64,000 nucleotides of DNA from Neorhizobium lilium (GTDB lineage: Bacteria > Pseudomonadota > Alphaproteobacteria > Rhizobiales > Rhizobiaceae): positions 62,001-126,000 of the forward strand of contig NZ_SBIP01000006.1 in assembly GCF_004053875.1 (NCBI RefSeq), read 5' to 3'. Both the position numbers and the translations under genes were made by a program. Positions 45,468 through 54,459 of this stretch are shown one piece after another. Under the pieces are notes generated by a model. The model was not told the DNA's origin and made no database searches. It saw only the letters and a list, made by a program, of their open reading frames with translations. Within the stretch, counting starts at the first letter, position 1; every line of letters starts with the position of its first letter.

Positions 45468-45536
45468 AGCGGACATCCGCAGGTTCATTTAGCCAGTTAT
45501 AACGGCATTCTGCGGGCCGATGCTTATGGCGGCTAA
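45468..45536 (+). mobile_element. IS66-like transposase tail fragment
   Basis: The frame encodes GHPQVHLASYNGILRADAYGG, which resembles the IS66 transposase segment with HPQAHLA...LQADAYAGY. Only about 21 codons remain, abutting the truncated MFS copy. A related piece is beside the intact MFS copy at 54409-54459. Confidence 0.5.
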
Positions 45537-45544
45537 TGCGGTTA

Positions 45545-46318
45545 TCACCGTTCTTGCTTCAGACAGAAGAACGAGAGCGCCGCGCCGAGAAACAACAGCA
45601 CCACCGCGACGATGAGCGAGAGATGCACGCCTTGCATGAACGCGGTGGGCGTCGTGTCGCGCACGAAATAGCCGCACATCGCGACACCGAGCATGCCGCC
45701 CACCTGCCGCGCGGTGTTGAGAACACCCGACGTGATGCCGGGCCGGAATGGATCGACCGAAGATAGTGTCACGTTCGTAATCGTCGGCACGATCAGCGCG
45801 ATGCCGCCGCCGCCATCAGCATCGGCACGACCAGTTGCCAATAGGACCCGCTGACACTGACCGGCAGCAACAGCAGATATCCCGCCGCTGCCAGAAGGAG
45901 GCCGAACACCATGAGCCGCCGCGCGCCAAGGCGTGTGATCAATCGGCCCGAGATTGTGTTCATGACCATCAGACCGACGGTCATCGGCAGGAAGGCCATG
46001 CCGGTTTCCTGCGGTGACAGATGTCGCTCTAACTGGAAGAATAGGCTTAACACGAAGATGAGGCCATAATAGGCGAAGTTGACGATGACGCCGATGATGG
46101 AGGCGATCGGGAAAGCGGAATTCGAGAAGAATGCCAGCGGCAGCATCGGTGCGCGGCTGCGCGCCTCGATCAGGATGAAGCCGATTGCGGAAACGACGGT
46201 CGGGAGAAGAACGACGAGAACCTGTGGATGTCTCCAACCGAGATGTGCTGCGTCCGTCAGCGCTGTTGCCAGCGATGCGAGCGCAATGATGGCGGCTGCC
46301 TGTCCAGCAGATCGAGCG
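45545..46318 (-). pseudogene. Truncated, frameshifted DHA2-type MFS transporter (paralogue of 54456-55823)
   Basis: Encodes only the C-terminal half of the transporter: IIALASLATALTDAAHLGW through RLITRLGARRLMVFGLLLAAAGYLLLLPVSVSGSYWQLVVPML, then a one-base deletion near 45810 (compare the intact copy at 54725) and IALIVPTITNVTLSSVDP to LSFFCLKQER. Similarity to the intact gene ends at about 46318. The N-terminal half is absent, so it is dead. Confidence 0.85.
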
Positions 46319-46343
46319 GGCAACAAAACGAACATACTTTTGA

Positions 46344-46396
46344 TTATTTATTTAATAAATAAACTATTGACAGTTGTAGTGCGTTACGTTTGTAGT
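46344..46396 (+). promoter_or_regulatory. Promoter and operators of the GH42 operon
   Basis: TTATTTA-N5-TAAATAA (46344-46362) is an AT-rich inverted repeat like ROK/NagC boxes. Directly after it come a perfect TTGACA -35 (46367-46372), an 18-base spacer and TGTAGT (46391-46396) as -10. A second inverted repeat CGTTAC-N7-GTAACG (46382-46400) overlaps the -10. The layout fits repression by the ROK protein at 52943. Confidence 0.6.
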
Positions 46397-46440
46397 AACG
46401 GCGCGTCAGGTGCTGGGACCCTGGCTGGAGGAGATTGGAT

Positions 46441-47703
46441 ATGAATTTTAAATCGCGGTTTCTGCCGACGTCTCGTCGTCGTTTTATTCAGGGGACAGGC
46501 GTTGCGCTTGCCTCTGCCGTGCTCTACACGCCTGCCATTGCGCAGAGCCAACAGCTCACCATCATTTCAAACCGCGGAAATGCGGATCAGCGCAAGGCGC
46601 TTGAGGCCATTGCAAAGGCGTTCGGCGATGCTTCCGGCGTTAGTGTCACTGTCAACAACATGGATCACGAAGCGCACAAAACGGCGATCCGTAACTATCT
46701 TGTGGCGAGCCCGCCGGATGTCTGCTTCTGGTTCTCCGGCAGCCGCATGCGCAGCTTCGTTGAAAAAGGTCTGTTCGAAGATATCTCCGACCTGGTCCAG
46801 CGCGAAAAATATGCCGATGTTCTCGGCGCGACGCTTGGCTCCGTCACCGTCGATGGCAAGCAATATGGCCTGCCGACCGGTGGCATTCTCTGGGGTCTCT
46901 TCTATCGTCAGGATACGTTCGACCAGTTTGGACTGAGCGTTCCCGAGACATTCGACGACTTCTTCACGCTGGCCGAACAGTCCAAGAAGGCTGGCATCAT
47001 TCCGATGAGCATGGGCACGAAGGACCAGTGGCCTTGCGGCGGATGGTTCGACCACATGAACCTGCGCATCAACGGTCTTGAGCACCACATGGACCTGATG
47101 GCAGGCAAGGTGAAATACACCGATCCATCGCTTACCGAAGTGTTCGACAAGTGGGAACAACTGATCAAGGCCGATTTCTTCACGCCGAACGGTACCTCCT
47201 TTGCCTGGGATCCCGCAGCGGCCTCGCTGGTTCAGAAGAAAGCCGCTATGATGGATCTCGGCAACTTCATCAAATATGCCTTCCCGCCTGAAGACCTTCA
47301 GCATGTGCGCTTCGCGCCCTTCCCGACCATCAAGGCAGGTGTCGAACATTTCGAAGACTTCTCGGTGGATTCGATCCATCTGCCCTCCGGTTCCAAGAAC
47401 AAGGAAATAGCGCGCGAATTCCTCGCCTTCTTCTACAAACCGGAAAATCTCAGCGCCTATCTCTCCCCGGAGGGCAACGTACCTGCTCGTAGCGATTGCG
47501 CGATCGGTGACGATCCGATTCTGAAAATGGCCGTTGATCAGATGAAGAAGGTCAAGGGCACGTCGCAATATTACGACCGTGACAGCGATCCGGACCTTGC
47601 CCTGGCAGGCCTCAAGGGCTTCCAGGAATTCATGGTCAAGCCGGAGCGTCGTGACCAGATCCTCACGCAGATCGAGCGGACGCGTCAGCGCATCCACGGT
47701 TAA
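46441..47703 (+). CDS. Tat-exported sugar ABC transporter binding protein
   Basis: 420 aa from the ATG at 46441, which has GGAGGAG 7 bases upstream. Twin-arginine signal SRRRFIQGTGVALASAVLYTPAIAQS. The mature domain has the SBP_bac_1 pattern (KALEAIAKAFGDASGVSVTVNN, YGLPTGGILWGLFYRQDTFDQFG). First gene of the beta-galactosidase operon, so it probably binds a galactoside or galacto-oligosaccharide. A hairpin follows its stop. Confidence 0.93.
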   Translation: MNFKSRFLPTSRRRFIQGTGVALASAVLYTPAIAQSQQLTIISNRGNADQRKALEAIAKAFGDASGVSVTVNNMDHEAHKTAIRNYLVASPPDVCFWFSGSRMRSFVEKGLFEDISDLVQREKYADVLGATLGSVTVDGKQYGLPTGGILWGLFYRQDTFDQFGLSVPETFDDFFTLAEQSKKAGIIPMSMGTKDQWPCGGWFDHMNLRINGLEHHMDLMAGKVKYTDPSLTEVFDKWEQLIKADFFTPNGTSFAWDPAAASLVQKKAAMMDLGNFIKYAFPPEDLQHVRFAPFPTIKAGVEHFEDFSVDSIHLPSGSKNKEIAREFLAFFYKPENLSAYLSPEGNVPARSDCAIGDDPILKMAVDQMKKVKGTSQYYDRDSDPDLALAGLKGFQEFMVKPERRDQILTQIERTRQRIHG

Positions 47704-47723
47704 GCTCTGCCTGAACACCAAAC

Positions 47724-47743
47724 GGGAGGCGTCATCGCCTCCC
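47724..47743 (+). terminator. Intercistronic stem-loop after the binding-protein gene
   Basis: Perfect 8-bp stem GGGAGGCG / CGCCTCCC with a 4-base loop, 20 bases after the binding-protein stop and 23 before the permease start. No U-run. Confidence 0.7.
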
Positions 47744-47766
47744 CTCCTCATCTACAGGATGGTCTC

Positions 47767-48648
47767 ATGTCTATCTGGTGGCGCCGCCATCGCAACTGGC
47801 TGGCGCCTGCGCTTCTTCTTGCGCCGGGTCTTATCCTTTTTCTGGTCGTCATCATCGCATCATCGATTGAGACGTTCTGGATTTCCTTTCACGAATGGGA
47901 CGGCATGGGTGCGAAGACCTGGGTCGGCTTGGCCAACTATGCCGAGTTGATCGATGATCCGCAGTTTTACGTCTCGTTGAAAAACAACGCAATCTGGCTG
48001 GTCATGTTCCTGCTGGCACCGCCCATGGGTCTGGCGATTGCGCTTCTGGTCAACCAGAAGATCGCAGGCATGCGGTTCGTCAAGTCGCTGTTCTTCATGC
48101 CGCTGGTGCTGGCAGCGGTGACCGTGGGTGTCATTTTCGGCTGGTTCTACGATCCGACATTCGGCCTGCTGGCCATCATTTACCAAGCATTCGGAGCCAC
48201 GGCACCAGCGCTTCTATCAGACGAAAACCTCGTAACCTTCGCCGTCGTCATCGCGGCACTGTGGCCGCAGGTGGCGTTCTGCATGGTGCTGTTCCTTGCT
48301 GGCCTCAACAATCTCGATGAAGAAATGATCGGGGCTGGACGTGTCGATGGTGCCCGTGGCTGGCCGATGTTGCGGCATATCGTTTTGCCACAACTGACGC
48401 AGGTCGCGTTCATCGCCGTCGCCATTACGGTCGTCGGCGCGTTGCGCTCCTTCGATGCCATTTCCGTCATGACCGCAGGCGGGCCGTTTGGTTCCTCCAC
48501 GGTGCTGGCCTACCAGATGTACGAGCAATCGATCTTCTCCTTCCGCTTCGGTTATGGCGCGGCGATTGCGACGGTCCTTTTCCTCATCATGTCGGTCTTC
48601 ATCGCATGGTATCTGCGCGGCCTCGTCAAGGCCGAGAAGGGAGCGTGA
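47767..48648 (+). CDS. Carbohydrate ABC transporter permease, MalF type
   Basis: 293 aa, six hydrophobic helices; the EAA loop is EEMIGAGRVDGARGWPMLRHIVLPQL near residue 190. Starts with PALLLAPGLILFLVVIIASSIETFWISFHEWDG, the usual first helix of this class. Precedes the MalG-type gene by 4 bases. Confidence 0.93.
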   Translation: MSIWWRRHRNWLAPALLLAPGLILFLVVIIASSIETFWISFHEWDGMGAKTWVGLANYAELIDDPQFYVSLKNNAIWLVMFLLAPPMGLAIALLVNQKIAGMRFVKSLFFMPLVLAAVTVGVIFGWFYDPTFGLLAIIYQAFGATAPALLSDENLVTFAVVIAALWPQVAFCMVLFLAGLNNLDEEMIGAGRVDGARGWPMLRHIVLPQLTQVAFIAVAITVVGALRSFDAISVMTAGGPFGSSTVLAYQMYEQSIFSFRFGYGAAIATVLFLIMSVFIAWYLRGLVKAEKGA

Positions 48649-48652
48649 TCTG

Positions 48653-49504
48653 ATGTATCCACGTCCTATTCCCGAAAACAAACCCGCTGCCCGTATTGCA
48701 TACATGACCATGGTCTGCGTGATCCTCGCGCTCTGGCTCCTGCCACTGTTCGCAGTCATCATGACATCCTTCCGGTCATTCGATGACGTCATGGCAGGCA
48801 ACTACTGGGGCTGGCCAACCAAGTTCAGCCTGACCGACAACTATGTCGCCGTCTTCCAGCAGACCAAGATGCTGCGCTACTTCGCCAACAGCATGATCAT
48901 CACCATCCCCTCGGTCATCATGGTGCTGATCTTCTCCACGCTGACCGGCTATGTGCTGTCGCGCTACCGCTTCCGTGGCTCGATGGTCCTGTTCACACTC
49001 TTCGTCGGCGGCAACTTTTTGCCGCAGCAAGTGATGATGATACCGATCCGCGATCTGATGGTGTGGGCGGGACTCTATGACACCTACTGGGCGCTGATCG
49101 TGTTCCACATCGCCTTCCAGACCGGCTTTGCAACGCTTTTCATGCGCAACTTCATCGCGGCCCTTCCCGATGAGCTGTTTCAGGCAGCCCGTGCCGAAGG
49201 TGCGTCGCCGTGGCAAACGCTGATCCACATCGTGGTGCCTCTGGTGCGACCAGCGCTGGCGGCACTCGCCATTCTCACCTTCACCTTCATCTGGAACGAC
49301 TACTTCTGGGCGCTGGTGCTGACGCAGAGCGATGCCGTCAAGCCCGTTACCGCAGGCCTTTCCAATCTCAAGGGCGAATGGGTCTCTGCCTGGAACATTG
49401 TGTCGGCCGCAACGATCTTCGTCGCCGTACCGCCTGTCGTAATGTTCTTTCTGATGCAAAAGCACTTCGTTTCCGGCCTGACCATGGGAGCTGTCAAAGG
49501 ATGA
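48653..49504 (+). CDS. Carbohydrate ABC transporter permease, MalG type
   Basis: 283 aa from the ATG at 48653, 4 bases past the previous stop; the in-frame extension back to 48488 overlaps the first permease. EAA loop DELFQAARAEGASPWQTLIHIVVPLVRP near residue 180, and the C-terminal HFVSGLTMGAVKG is the typical end. Its stop overlaps the ATPase start. Confidence 0.93.
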   Translation: MYPRPIPENKPAARIAYMTMVCVILALWLLPLFAVIMTSFRSFDDVMAGNYWGWPTKFSLTDNYVAVFQQTKMLRYFANSMIITIPSVIMVLIFSTLTGYVLSRYRFRGSMVLFTLFVGGNFLPQQVMMIPIRDLMVWAGLYDTYWALIVFHIAFQTGFATLFMRNFIAALPDELFQAARAEGASPWQTLIHIVVPLVRPALAALAILTFTFIWNDYFWALVLTQSDAVKPVTAGLSNLKGEWVSAWNIVSAATIFVAVPPVVMFFLMQKHFVSGLTMGAVKG

Positions 49505-50703
49505 CCGTTTCCGCACGCCGCACCAACCCACTCTCACCGAGCAGCAAGGATACGACTGACATGAGCAGCGTCGAAATCCTCAACGTCCAGAAGCATTACA
49601 CCAGCTTCCACGCCTTGAAGAACATCAACCTGACCATCGAAAAAGGCGAGTTCATCGTCATGGTCGGCCCCTCCGGATGCGGCAAATCCACGCTGCTGAA
49701 GACCATTGCCGGTCTGGAAACAATCTCGTCCGGCAAACTGATGATCAATGGCCGGGATGTGACGAAGGAAGAGCCGGGTGATCGCGGCATCGCGATGGTG
49801 TTCCAGTCTTACGCGCTTTACCCGCACATGACCGTTGCCAAAAACATGGGTTTCGGACTGCGCATGGCGAAAAGGCGGAAGGCCGAAATCGATACCGCAG
49901 TGAAACGCGCAGCCGGCATCCTACGCATCACCGAACAGCTCGAGAAGCTGCCGAAACAATTGTCTGGCGGCCAGCGTCAGCGTGTAGCCATCGGTCGCGC
50001 AATTACCCGCGCGCCGGAAGTGTTCCTGTTCGACGAACCGCTGTCGAACCTCGATGCGGCCCTTCGCACCCAGATGCGCGTGGAACTGTCCACACTGCAT
50101 GCCGAACTCGGCTCAACCATGATCTATGTGACCCACGATCAGGTGGAAGCCATGACCATGGCCAGCCGCATCGTCGTCCTGAACAAGGGCGAAATCGAGC
50201 AGGTCGGGTCTCCGCTGGAACTCTACGCTAACCCGAAGAACCATTTCGTAGCGGGCTTCCTCGGCGCGCCACGCATGAACTTCTTTGAAGGCACGGTCAT
50301 CAGCAACGAGCAGGAAATTGCAGTCGTTTCCTTTGCCGGGCTTGAAGAACTGCGCATTCCGCTGATCGGTGACGCGTCGTTTAAGACGGACGATACGGTA
50401 ATACTCGGCGTGAGGCCCGAAAGGCTGCGAACACAGGACGCCGACGCTTCCCTTATCACTTTCGACGCAGAAGTGCGCCTTGTCGAGCATCTGGGCCGCG
50501 AAACCATAGTCCATGCCGATGCTTCGCCCCTGATGGCTGTCGGGTCCGATACGGGAACGCACAATGTCACGATCCAGCTCGGAAAGGTCATGCCCTTCTC
50601 TGTCGGCTCATCCATCCGCGTCGGCTTTTCTCTCGATGACTGCTACCTCTTCGGCCCCGACGGCAAAACGCTCACACCTCCCAAGCCTGTGACCCAAAAG
50701 TAG
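49501..50703 (+). CDS. ABC transporter ATPase, UgpC/MalK type
   Basis: 400 aa from the ATG at 49501, which overlaps the permease stop (ATGA). Homology to the family starts at MSSVEILNVQKHY, so the ATG at 49561, after AAGGAT, is an alternative. Walker A GPSGCGKSTLLK, signature LSGGQRQRVAIGRAI, Walker B FLFDEPLSNLD, then a TOBE-type C-terminal domain. Energises the two permeases of the galactoside operon. Confidence 0.92.
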   Translation: MTVSARRTNPLSPSSKDTTDMSSVEILNVQKHYTSFHALKNINLTIEKGEFIVMVGPSGCGKSTLLKTIAGLETISSGKLMINGRDVTKEEPGDRGIAMVFQSYALYPHMTVAKNMGFGLRMAKRRKAEIDTAVKRAAGILRITEQLEKLPKQLSGGQRQRVAIGRAITRAPEVFLFDEPLSNLDAALRTQMRVELSTLHAELGSTMIYVTHDQVEAMTMASRIVVLNKGEIEQVGSPLELYANPKNHFVAGFLGAPRMNFFEGTVISNEQEIAVVSFAGLEELRIPLIGDASFKTDDTVILGVRPERLRTQDADASLITFDAEVRLVEHLGRETIVHADASPLMAVGSDTGTHNVTIQLGKVMPFSVGSSIRVGFSLDDCYLFGPDGKTLTPPKPVTQK

Positions 50704-50718
50704 ACTGGAGTTTCCACG

Positions 50719-52857
50719 ATGAAACGGACCAACCCCGCGCCGCTATCGGCCTGGCGCACCCTTAACCTTGACGATTTTTTGCTCGGTGTGCCGCATTATC
50801 CCGAACATGTGGACGAGAGCTACTGGCAGCGCGATGCCGACCGGATGAAGGAAGCAGGCTTCAACGCCGTGCGCATGGGCGAATTCGCATGGCACATCTG
50901 GGAACCCTATGAGGGCAAGTTCGACTTCGAACTGTTCGACAGGGCCATCGAAGGCCTCGGCAAAACCGGCATCAACACCATTCTGTGCACACCCACTGCG
51001 ACGCCTCCCCGCTGGATGAGCATGAACTATCCAGAAATCCTGCGCGTGGATCGCAAGGGACGTCGGGCCAGCCACGGTTCGCGCCAGCATGGCGACACAA
51101 CCAGCCCGGTGCTGCGCCAGCACAGCCGCCGCATTACCAACGCGATGGCCGAGCATTACAAGGATAATCCTTACGTCATCGGCTGGCAGACGGACAATGA
51201 GCTGAACACCACGGAATCGGAATCCTTCTCGGGTTCAGCAACGCTCGCCTTCCGCAACTTCCTGCGCCACAAGTATGACAGCATCGACGCGCTGAATTTC
51301 GCATGGGGCGGACATTTCTGGGCGACCTCCTACGACAATTTCGATCAGGTCGTGCTGCCGTTCCCGATGGCCCCGTCCTATCTCAGCCCAGGCCATGTGC
51401 AGGATTACCACCGCTTTCTGGCATCGGCGACGGCCGCATTCCAGCGCGATCAGGTCGAGATTTTGCGTACAACGAACCCTGATTGGTTCATCTTCCACAA
51501 TCTCGGCAATCTGACCGATATCGATTTCCGTGGCACCTTCGGCCAGGACCTCGATTTCATCGGCTTCGATATCTACCCGATGCTGTACGACGAGTTCCGC
51601 CGCAATGGTGGGCATGGAGCCACGCAAGCGCTGAAGCTCGATCTCTGCCGCAGCTACACGGGCAACTTCATCGTGCCGGAACAGGCATCCGGCATGGGTA
51701 GCCAACCGGCGTTTACAACCATGACGCCAGAACCCGGCGAGATGCGGCGCATGGCGCTGTCTTCGGTGTCACGTGGTGCCGATGGTCTGATGTTCTTCCG
51801 CTGGCGTCCGGCCCATTTCGGCGCAGAAATCTACTGGATGGGTCTGATCGACCATGACGATGTCGGTCGTCGCCGTTTTGAGGAGGCAAAGCAGTTCGGT
51901 CGAGACATCGCCAAAATCAAGGACAAACTACTCGGGACATCCGTGCATATGGATTTGGGCATTGCCGGTGCCGACTTCGACAATGAAGAGGCGCACAAAA
52001 CCTACCCCATCGGCCTGCCCTCCCCGCAGGACGACGCCACGCTTCTGCACCGCCATTGCTATGAGCGCGGCATTTCCTGCGGCTTCATTCACCCCCAAGA
52101 CGATCTTTCCCGTTTGAAGGCGCTTTACATTCCCCACTGGGTGATGTGGGACCAGGCATGGACCGCGAATGTCGAGGCCTTCGTCCAGGCTGGCGGCACG
52201 CTGATCGTCGGCGCTATGACCGGCACACGCGACATCAACAACCACATCATCCGCGAGCTCGCACCGGGCGGCGCGCTCGCCAAACTCTGCGGCGTGCGCG
52301 TGGAAGAATTCGGTCGCATCACGGCGAGGGATGGCGATGGTTTATTTCAGAAGAAGGGCGTGGAAGACGGTCATTACGTGCCGCCGCACATTCTCCCCTC
52401 CTCTTCCGCCTTCCGCAAATACACGATCGACATCGGTGGACGTACCATTGAGGCAGAGCATCTTTACGAGCTACTGGAACTCGACAGCGATGTCGAAACC
52501 ATCGCCACTTGGTCGAATCGCTTTGCAAAGGGCCGTGCGGCAGCCACGTTGCGCAAGGTCGGCAAGGGTCAGGTCATCTACCTCGCAACCTACCTCACCG
52601 ATGATCTAGTGGATGCGCTGGATGACGACGTGCTGGCAAAAGCCGGTATCGAGCCGTTGATCGCGGATTTGCCAGAAGGCGTCGAAGTAGTGATGCGTAC
52701 GGCTGAAGATCGCAAGCTGGTGTTCGTGCTGAATACGCTTGAGACCGAACGGAAACTCACCAATCTCGCGTCAGGCAAGGATTTGCTGACCGGCACCAAC
52801 ATCTCCGGCGAACACACACTCGAAGGCTATGGTTGCCTCGTCATCGAACTTGGCTGA
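50719..52857 (+). CDS. Beta-galactosidase, glycoside hydrolase family 42
   Basis: 712 aa. TIM-barrel domain A begins GVPHYPEHVDESYWQRDADRMKEAGFNAVRMGEFAW (in parts); acid/base Glu161 in WQTDNELN and nucleophile Glu321 in IVPEQASGMG. Domain B (trimerisation, residues 400-620) and the small beta domain C follow, giving the normal length. No signal peptide, so it cleaves imported galactosides in the cytoplasm. Last gene of the operon, 15 bases after the ATPase, with a bidirectional terminator just downstream. Confidence 0.95.
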   Translation: MKRTNPAPLSAWRTLNLDDFLLGVPHYPEHVDESYWQRDADRMKEAGFNAVRMGEFAWHIWEPYEGKFDFELFDRAIEGLGKTGINTILCTPTATPPRWMSMNYPEILRVDRKGRRASHGSRQHGDTTSPVLRQHSRRITNAMAEHYKDNPYVIGWQTDNELNTTESESFSGSATLAFRNFLRHKYDSIDALNFAWGGHFWATSYDNFDQVVLPFPMAPSYLSPGHVQDYHRFLASATAAFQRDQVEILRTTNPDWFIFHNLGNLTDIDFRGTFGQDLDFIGFDIYPMLYDEFRRNGGHGATQALKLDLCRSYTGNFIVPEQASGMGSQPAFTTMTPEPGEMRRMALSSVSRGADGLMFFRWRPAHFGAEIYWMGLIDHDDVGRRRFEEAKQFGRDIAKIKDKLLGTSVHMDLGIAGADFDNEEAHKTYPIGLPSPQDDATLLHRHCYERGISCGFIHPQDDLSRLKALYIPHWVMWDQAWTANVEAFVQAGGTLIVGAMTGTRDINNHIIRELAPGGALAKLCGVRVEEFGRITARDGDGLFQKKGVEDGHYVPPHILPSSSAFRKYTIDIGGRTIEAEHLYELLELDSDVETIATWSNRFAKGRAAATLRKVGKGQVIYLATYLTDDLVDALDDDVLAKAGIEPLIADLPEGVEVVMRTAEDRKLVFVLNTLETERKLTNLASGKDLLTGTNISGEHTLEGYGCLVIELG

Positions 52858-52905
52858 CCCAAGCCCGACAACGCTCTCCCAGAGGGGGTGAAAATCCCCT
52901 GAAAC

Positions 52906-52940
52906 AAACGGCGAAGGTGTCAAATTCACCTTCGCCGTTT
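52906..52940. terminator. Bidirectional terminator between the GH42 gene and ROK gene
   Basis: A 14-bp perfect inverted repeat (AAACGGCGAAGGTG / CACCTTCGCCGTTT) around a 7-base loop with T-rich sequence on both sides (TTTTGTT on the plus strand, TTTGTTT on the minus), placed between convergent genes. A shorter hairpin (AGGGG/CCCCT) precedes it at 52883-52900. Confidence 0.88.
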
Positions 52941-52942
52941 TG

Positions 52943-54112
52943 TTATGCGGTCATGGCTGGTGTCGTCATTTCGAAATTGAACAAAGCCTGCGTTGCCAAC
53001 GCTGCCGCCCCGCTGCTCCAGAAATTATCTCTCTCATCCGGCACCAGTGCAGGCGGCGGTGTAAAGCAATAAAGATCGAGCGCCTTGCGCATCGGGTCGA
53101 ACAGCAGATCGCCAAAACTCACCGCTTCACCACCAACAACAATGATTTCGGGATCGACGATATCGACCATGTGCGCGAGATGCAGGCCAATGGCAGCCCC
53201 CGCCTCCTGAAGAATATCTCTGGCAATCGGATCGCCCTGCAACGCCGCTTCCTTCATTGCATAACGATCCACAGGGCCGTCTTTGCCCCTGGCCTGACGC
53301 CAGCACTCAAGGATGGCTGGCTCGGAATAGAACGCCTGAAGGCAACCATGACGGCCGCATTCGCACAAGGGACCCTCCAGTTTATGCATCGAATGCCCGA
53401 TCTTGCCCGCATGCCCGTGTGCGCCACGCTGCACCTGGCCGTCCACCACCGTCGCGCACCCAATGCCGACCCCGATGGCCACGGCCGTAAAAACCCGGTG
53501 CTGGCGCCCAAGACCAAACAGATGCTGCGCCAGCGCAAACGCCAACGTGTCATCCTCCATCCACACCGGAACGTTGACCCGCTTCTGCAACATGCTGGCA
53601 AACGGCACATCCTCCCAGGAAAAGCGATGGCTCTTAATACAGATTCCTCTCTCGGCATCGATCATGCCCGGCATGGAAAACCCAACCCCTGTCAACAGAC
53701 CGGCGTTTTCCGGAGCAAGCCGCTGCAACCGTGTGACCGCTTTTTCAGCCACATCCAAAACGGACTGCGGCGATGGATCGTCGAACTCTATCGTCAAAGA
53801 CGAAAGCGTCGCCGTGGAAAGGTCGGTCAACACGCATTCCAGACTGCCCACATTCATCTTAATGCCGATGGCCAGATGTCCGGCATAATTGATTTCTAGC
53901 GGTATAGGCCTTCGGCCACCACCGCCGGGTATCGTTTCGCCCTCGATGAGATACCCTTCGGCAACAAGATCACTCACCACGAAGGTAACCGCCGCAGGGC
54001 TCAGACCCGTCGCCGCCGCTATATCCGCACGACTAAGCTGCTCCTCGCGCCTGATCAGGTTAAGGATCAGACGACGGTTCATCGCCCGCGTCGTTTGTTG
54101 ATCGATTTTCAC
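52943..54112 (-). CDS. ROK-family repressor (NagC/XylR type)
   Basis: 389 aa. HTH at residues 10-65 (SRADIAAATGLSPAAVTFVVSDLVAEGYLIEG), then a ROK sugar-binding domain with AIGIKMNVGSLECVLTDL, GVGFSMPGMIDAERG, and the zinc motif CECGRHGCLQAF near residue 255 with GHAGKIGHSMH before it. The ATP loop of kinase members is not conserved as in an enzyme, so it is a regulator. Convergent with the GH42 operon, whose promoter carries a NagC-like box. Confidence 0.9.
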   Translation of the reverse strand: MKIDQQTTRAMNRRLILNLIRREEQLSRADIAAATGLSPAAVTFVVSDLVAEGYLIEGETIPGGGGRRPIPLEINYAGHLAIGIKMNVGSLECVLTDLSTATLSSLTIEFDDPSPQSVLDVAEKAVTRLQRLAPENAGLLTGVGFSMPGMIDAERGICIKSHRFSWEDVPFASMLQKRVNVPVWMEDDTLAFALAQHLFGLGRQHRVFTAVAIGVGIGCATVVDGQVQRGAHGHAGKIGHSMHKLEGPLCECGRHGCLQAFYSEPAILECWRQARGKDGPVDRYAMKEAALQGDPIARDILQEAGAAIGLHLAHMVDIVDPEIIVVGGEAVSFGDLLFDPMRKALDLYCFTPPPALVPDERDNFWSSGAAALATQALFNFEMTTPAMTA

Positions 54113-54408
54113 GCGAATGCATACCTTCAGTTCGTATAAGGGCCGGGCATTTTATGCACCTAACCGGGGAACAATCAGGGCAGGTCAAATGCGATAATCG
54201 CACCTTACTTCCTGCGTTTAGCGCCAACAACGACAAAGAAATGATTGGCCTTGTATATTCTCGCCTTGATTGGAATCGAACCGCCGTCATCCGGTGTTCC
54301 TATTCTCCAACTCCTCACTTGCTGCGCTGGAAAAAGCTCGGCGACTTTATAAGATGGTTCCCGTGACGTGTGTCCCAAGGCTCTGACTGCCGAGGACGTC
54401 CGCGGACT
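54113..54408. other. Intergenic stretch, no gene seen
   Basis: Upstream region of the ROK gene followed by sequence with no recognisable coding motif. A GGTTCGATTCC-like string on the minus strand near 54280 recalls a tRNA T-arm but its flanks do not pair. Confidence 0.4.
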
Positions 54409-54459
54409 TATCTTTCCAATCATAGCCGCCTTCCGCAGGCAGATGATTATGGAGGCTAT
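54409..54459 (+). mobile_element. IS66-like transposase tail fragment (second)
   Basis: Encodes YLSNHSRLPQADDYGGY, similar to the IS66 LQADAYGGY segment and to the piece at 45468-45536. It runs into the 3' end of the intact MFS gene in the same arrangement as in the left copy. Confidence 0.4.

Noticed and set aside
54255-54310. tRNA-like string (GGTTCGATTCC) on the minus strand
   Set aside because: The bases flanking the T-loop do not pair, and no acceptor stem or anticodon arm can be drawn.
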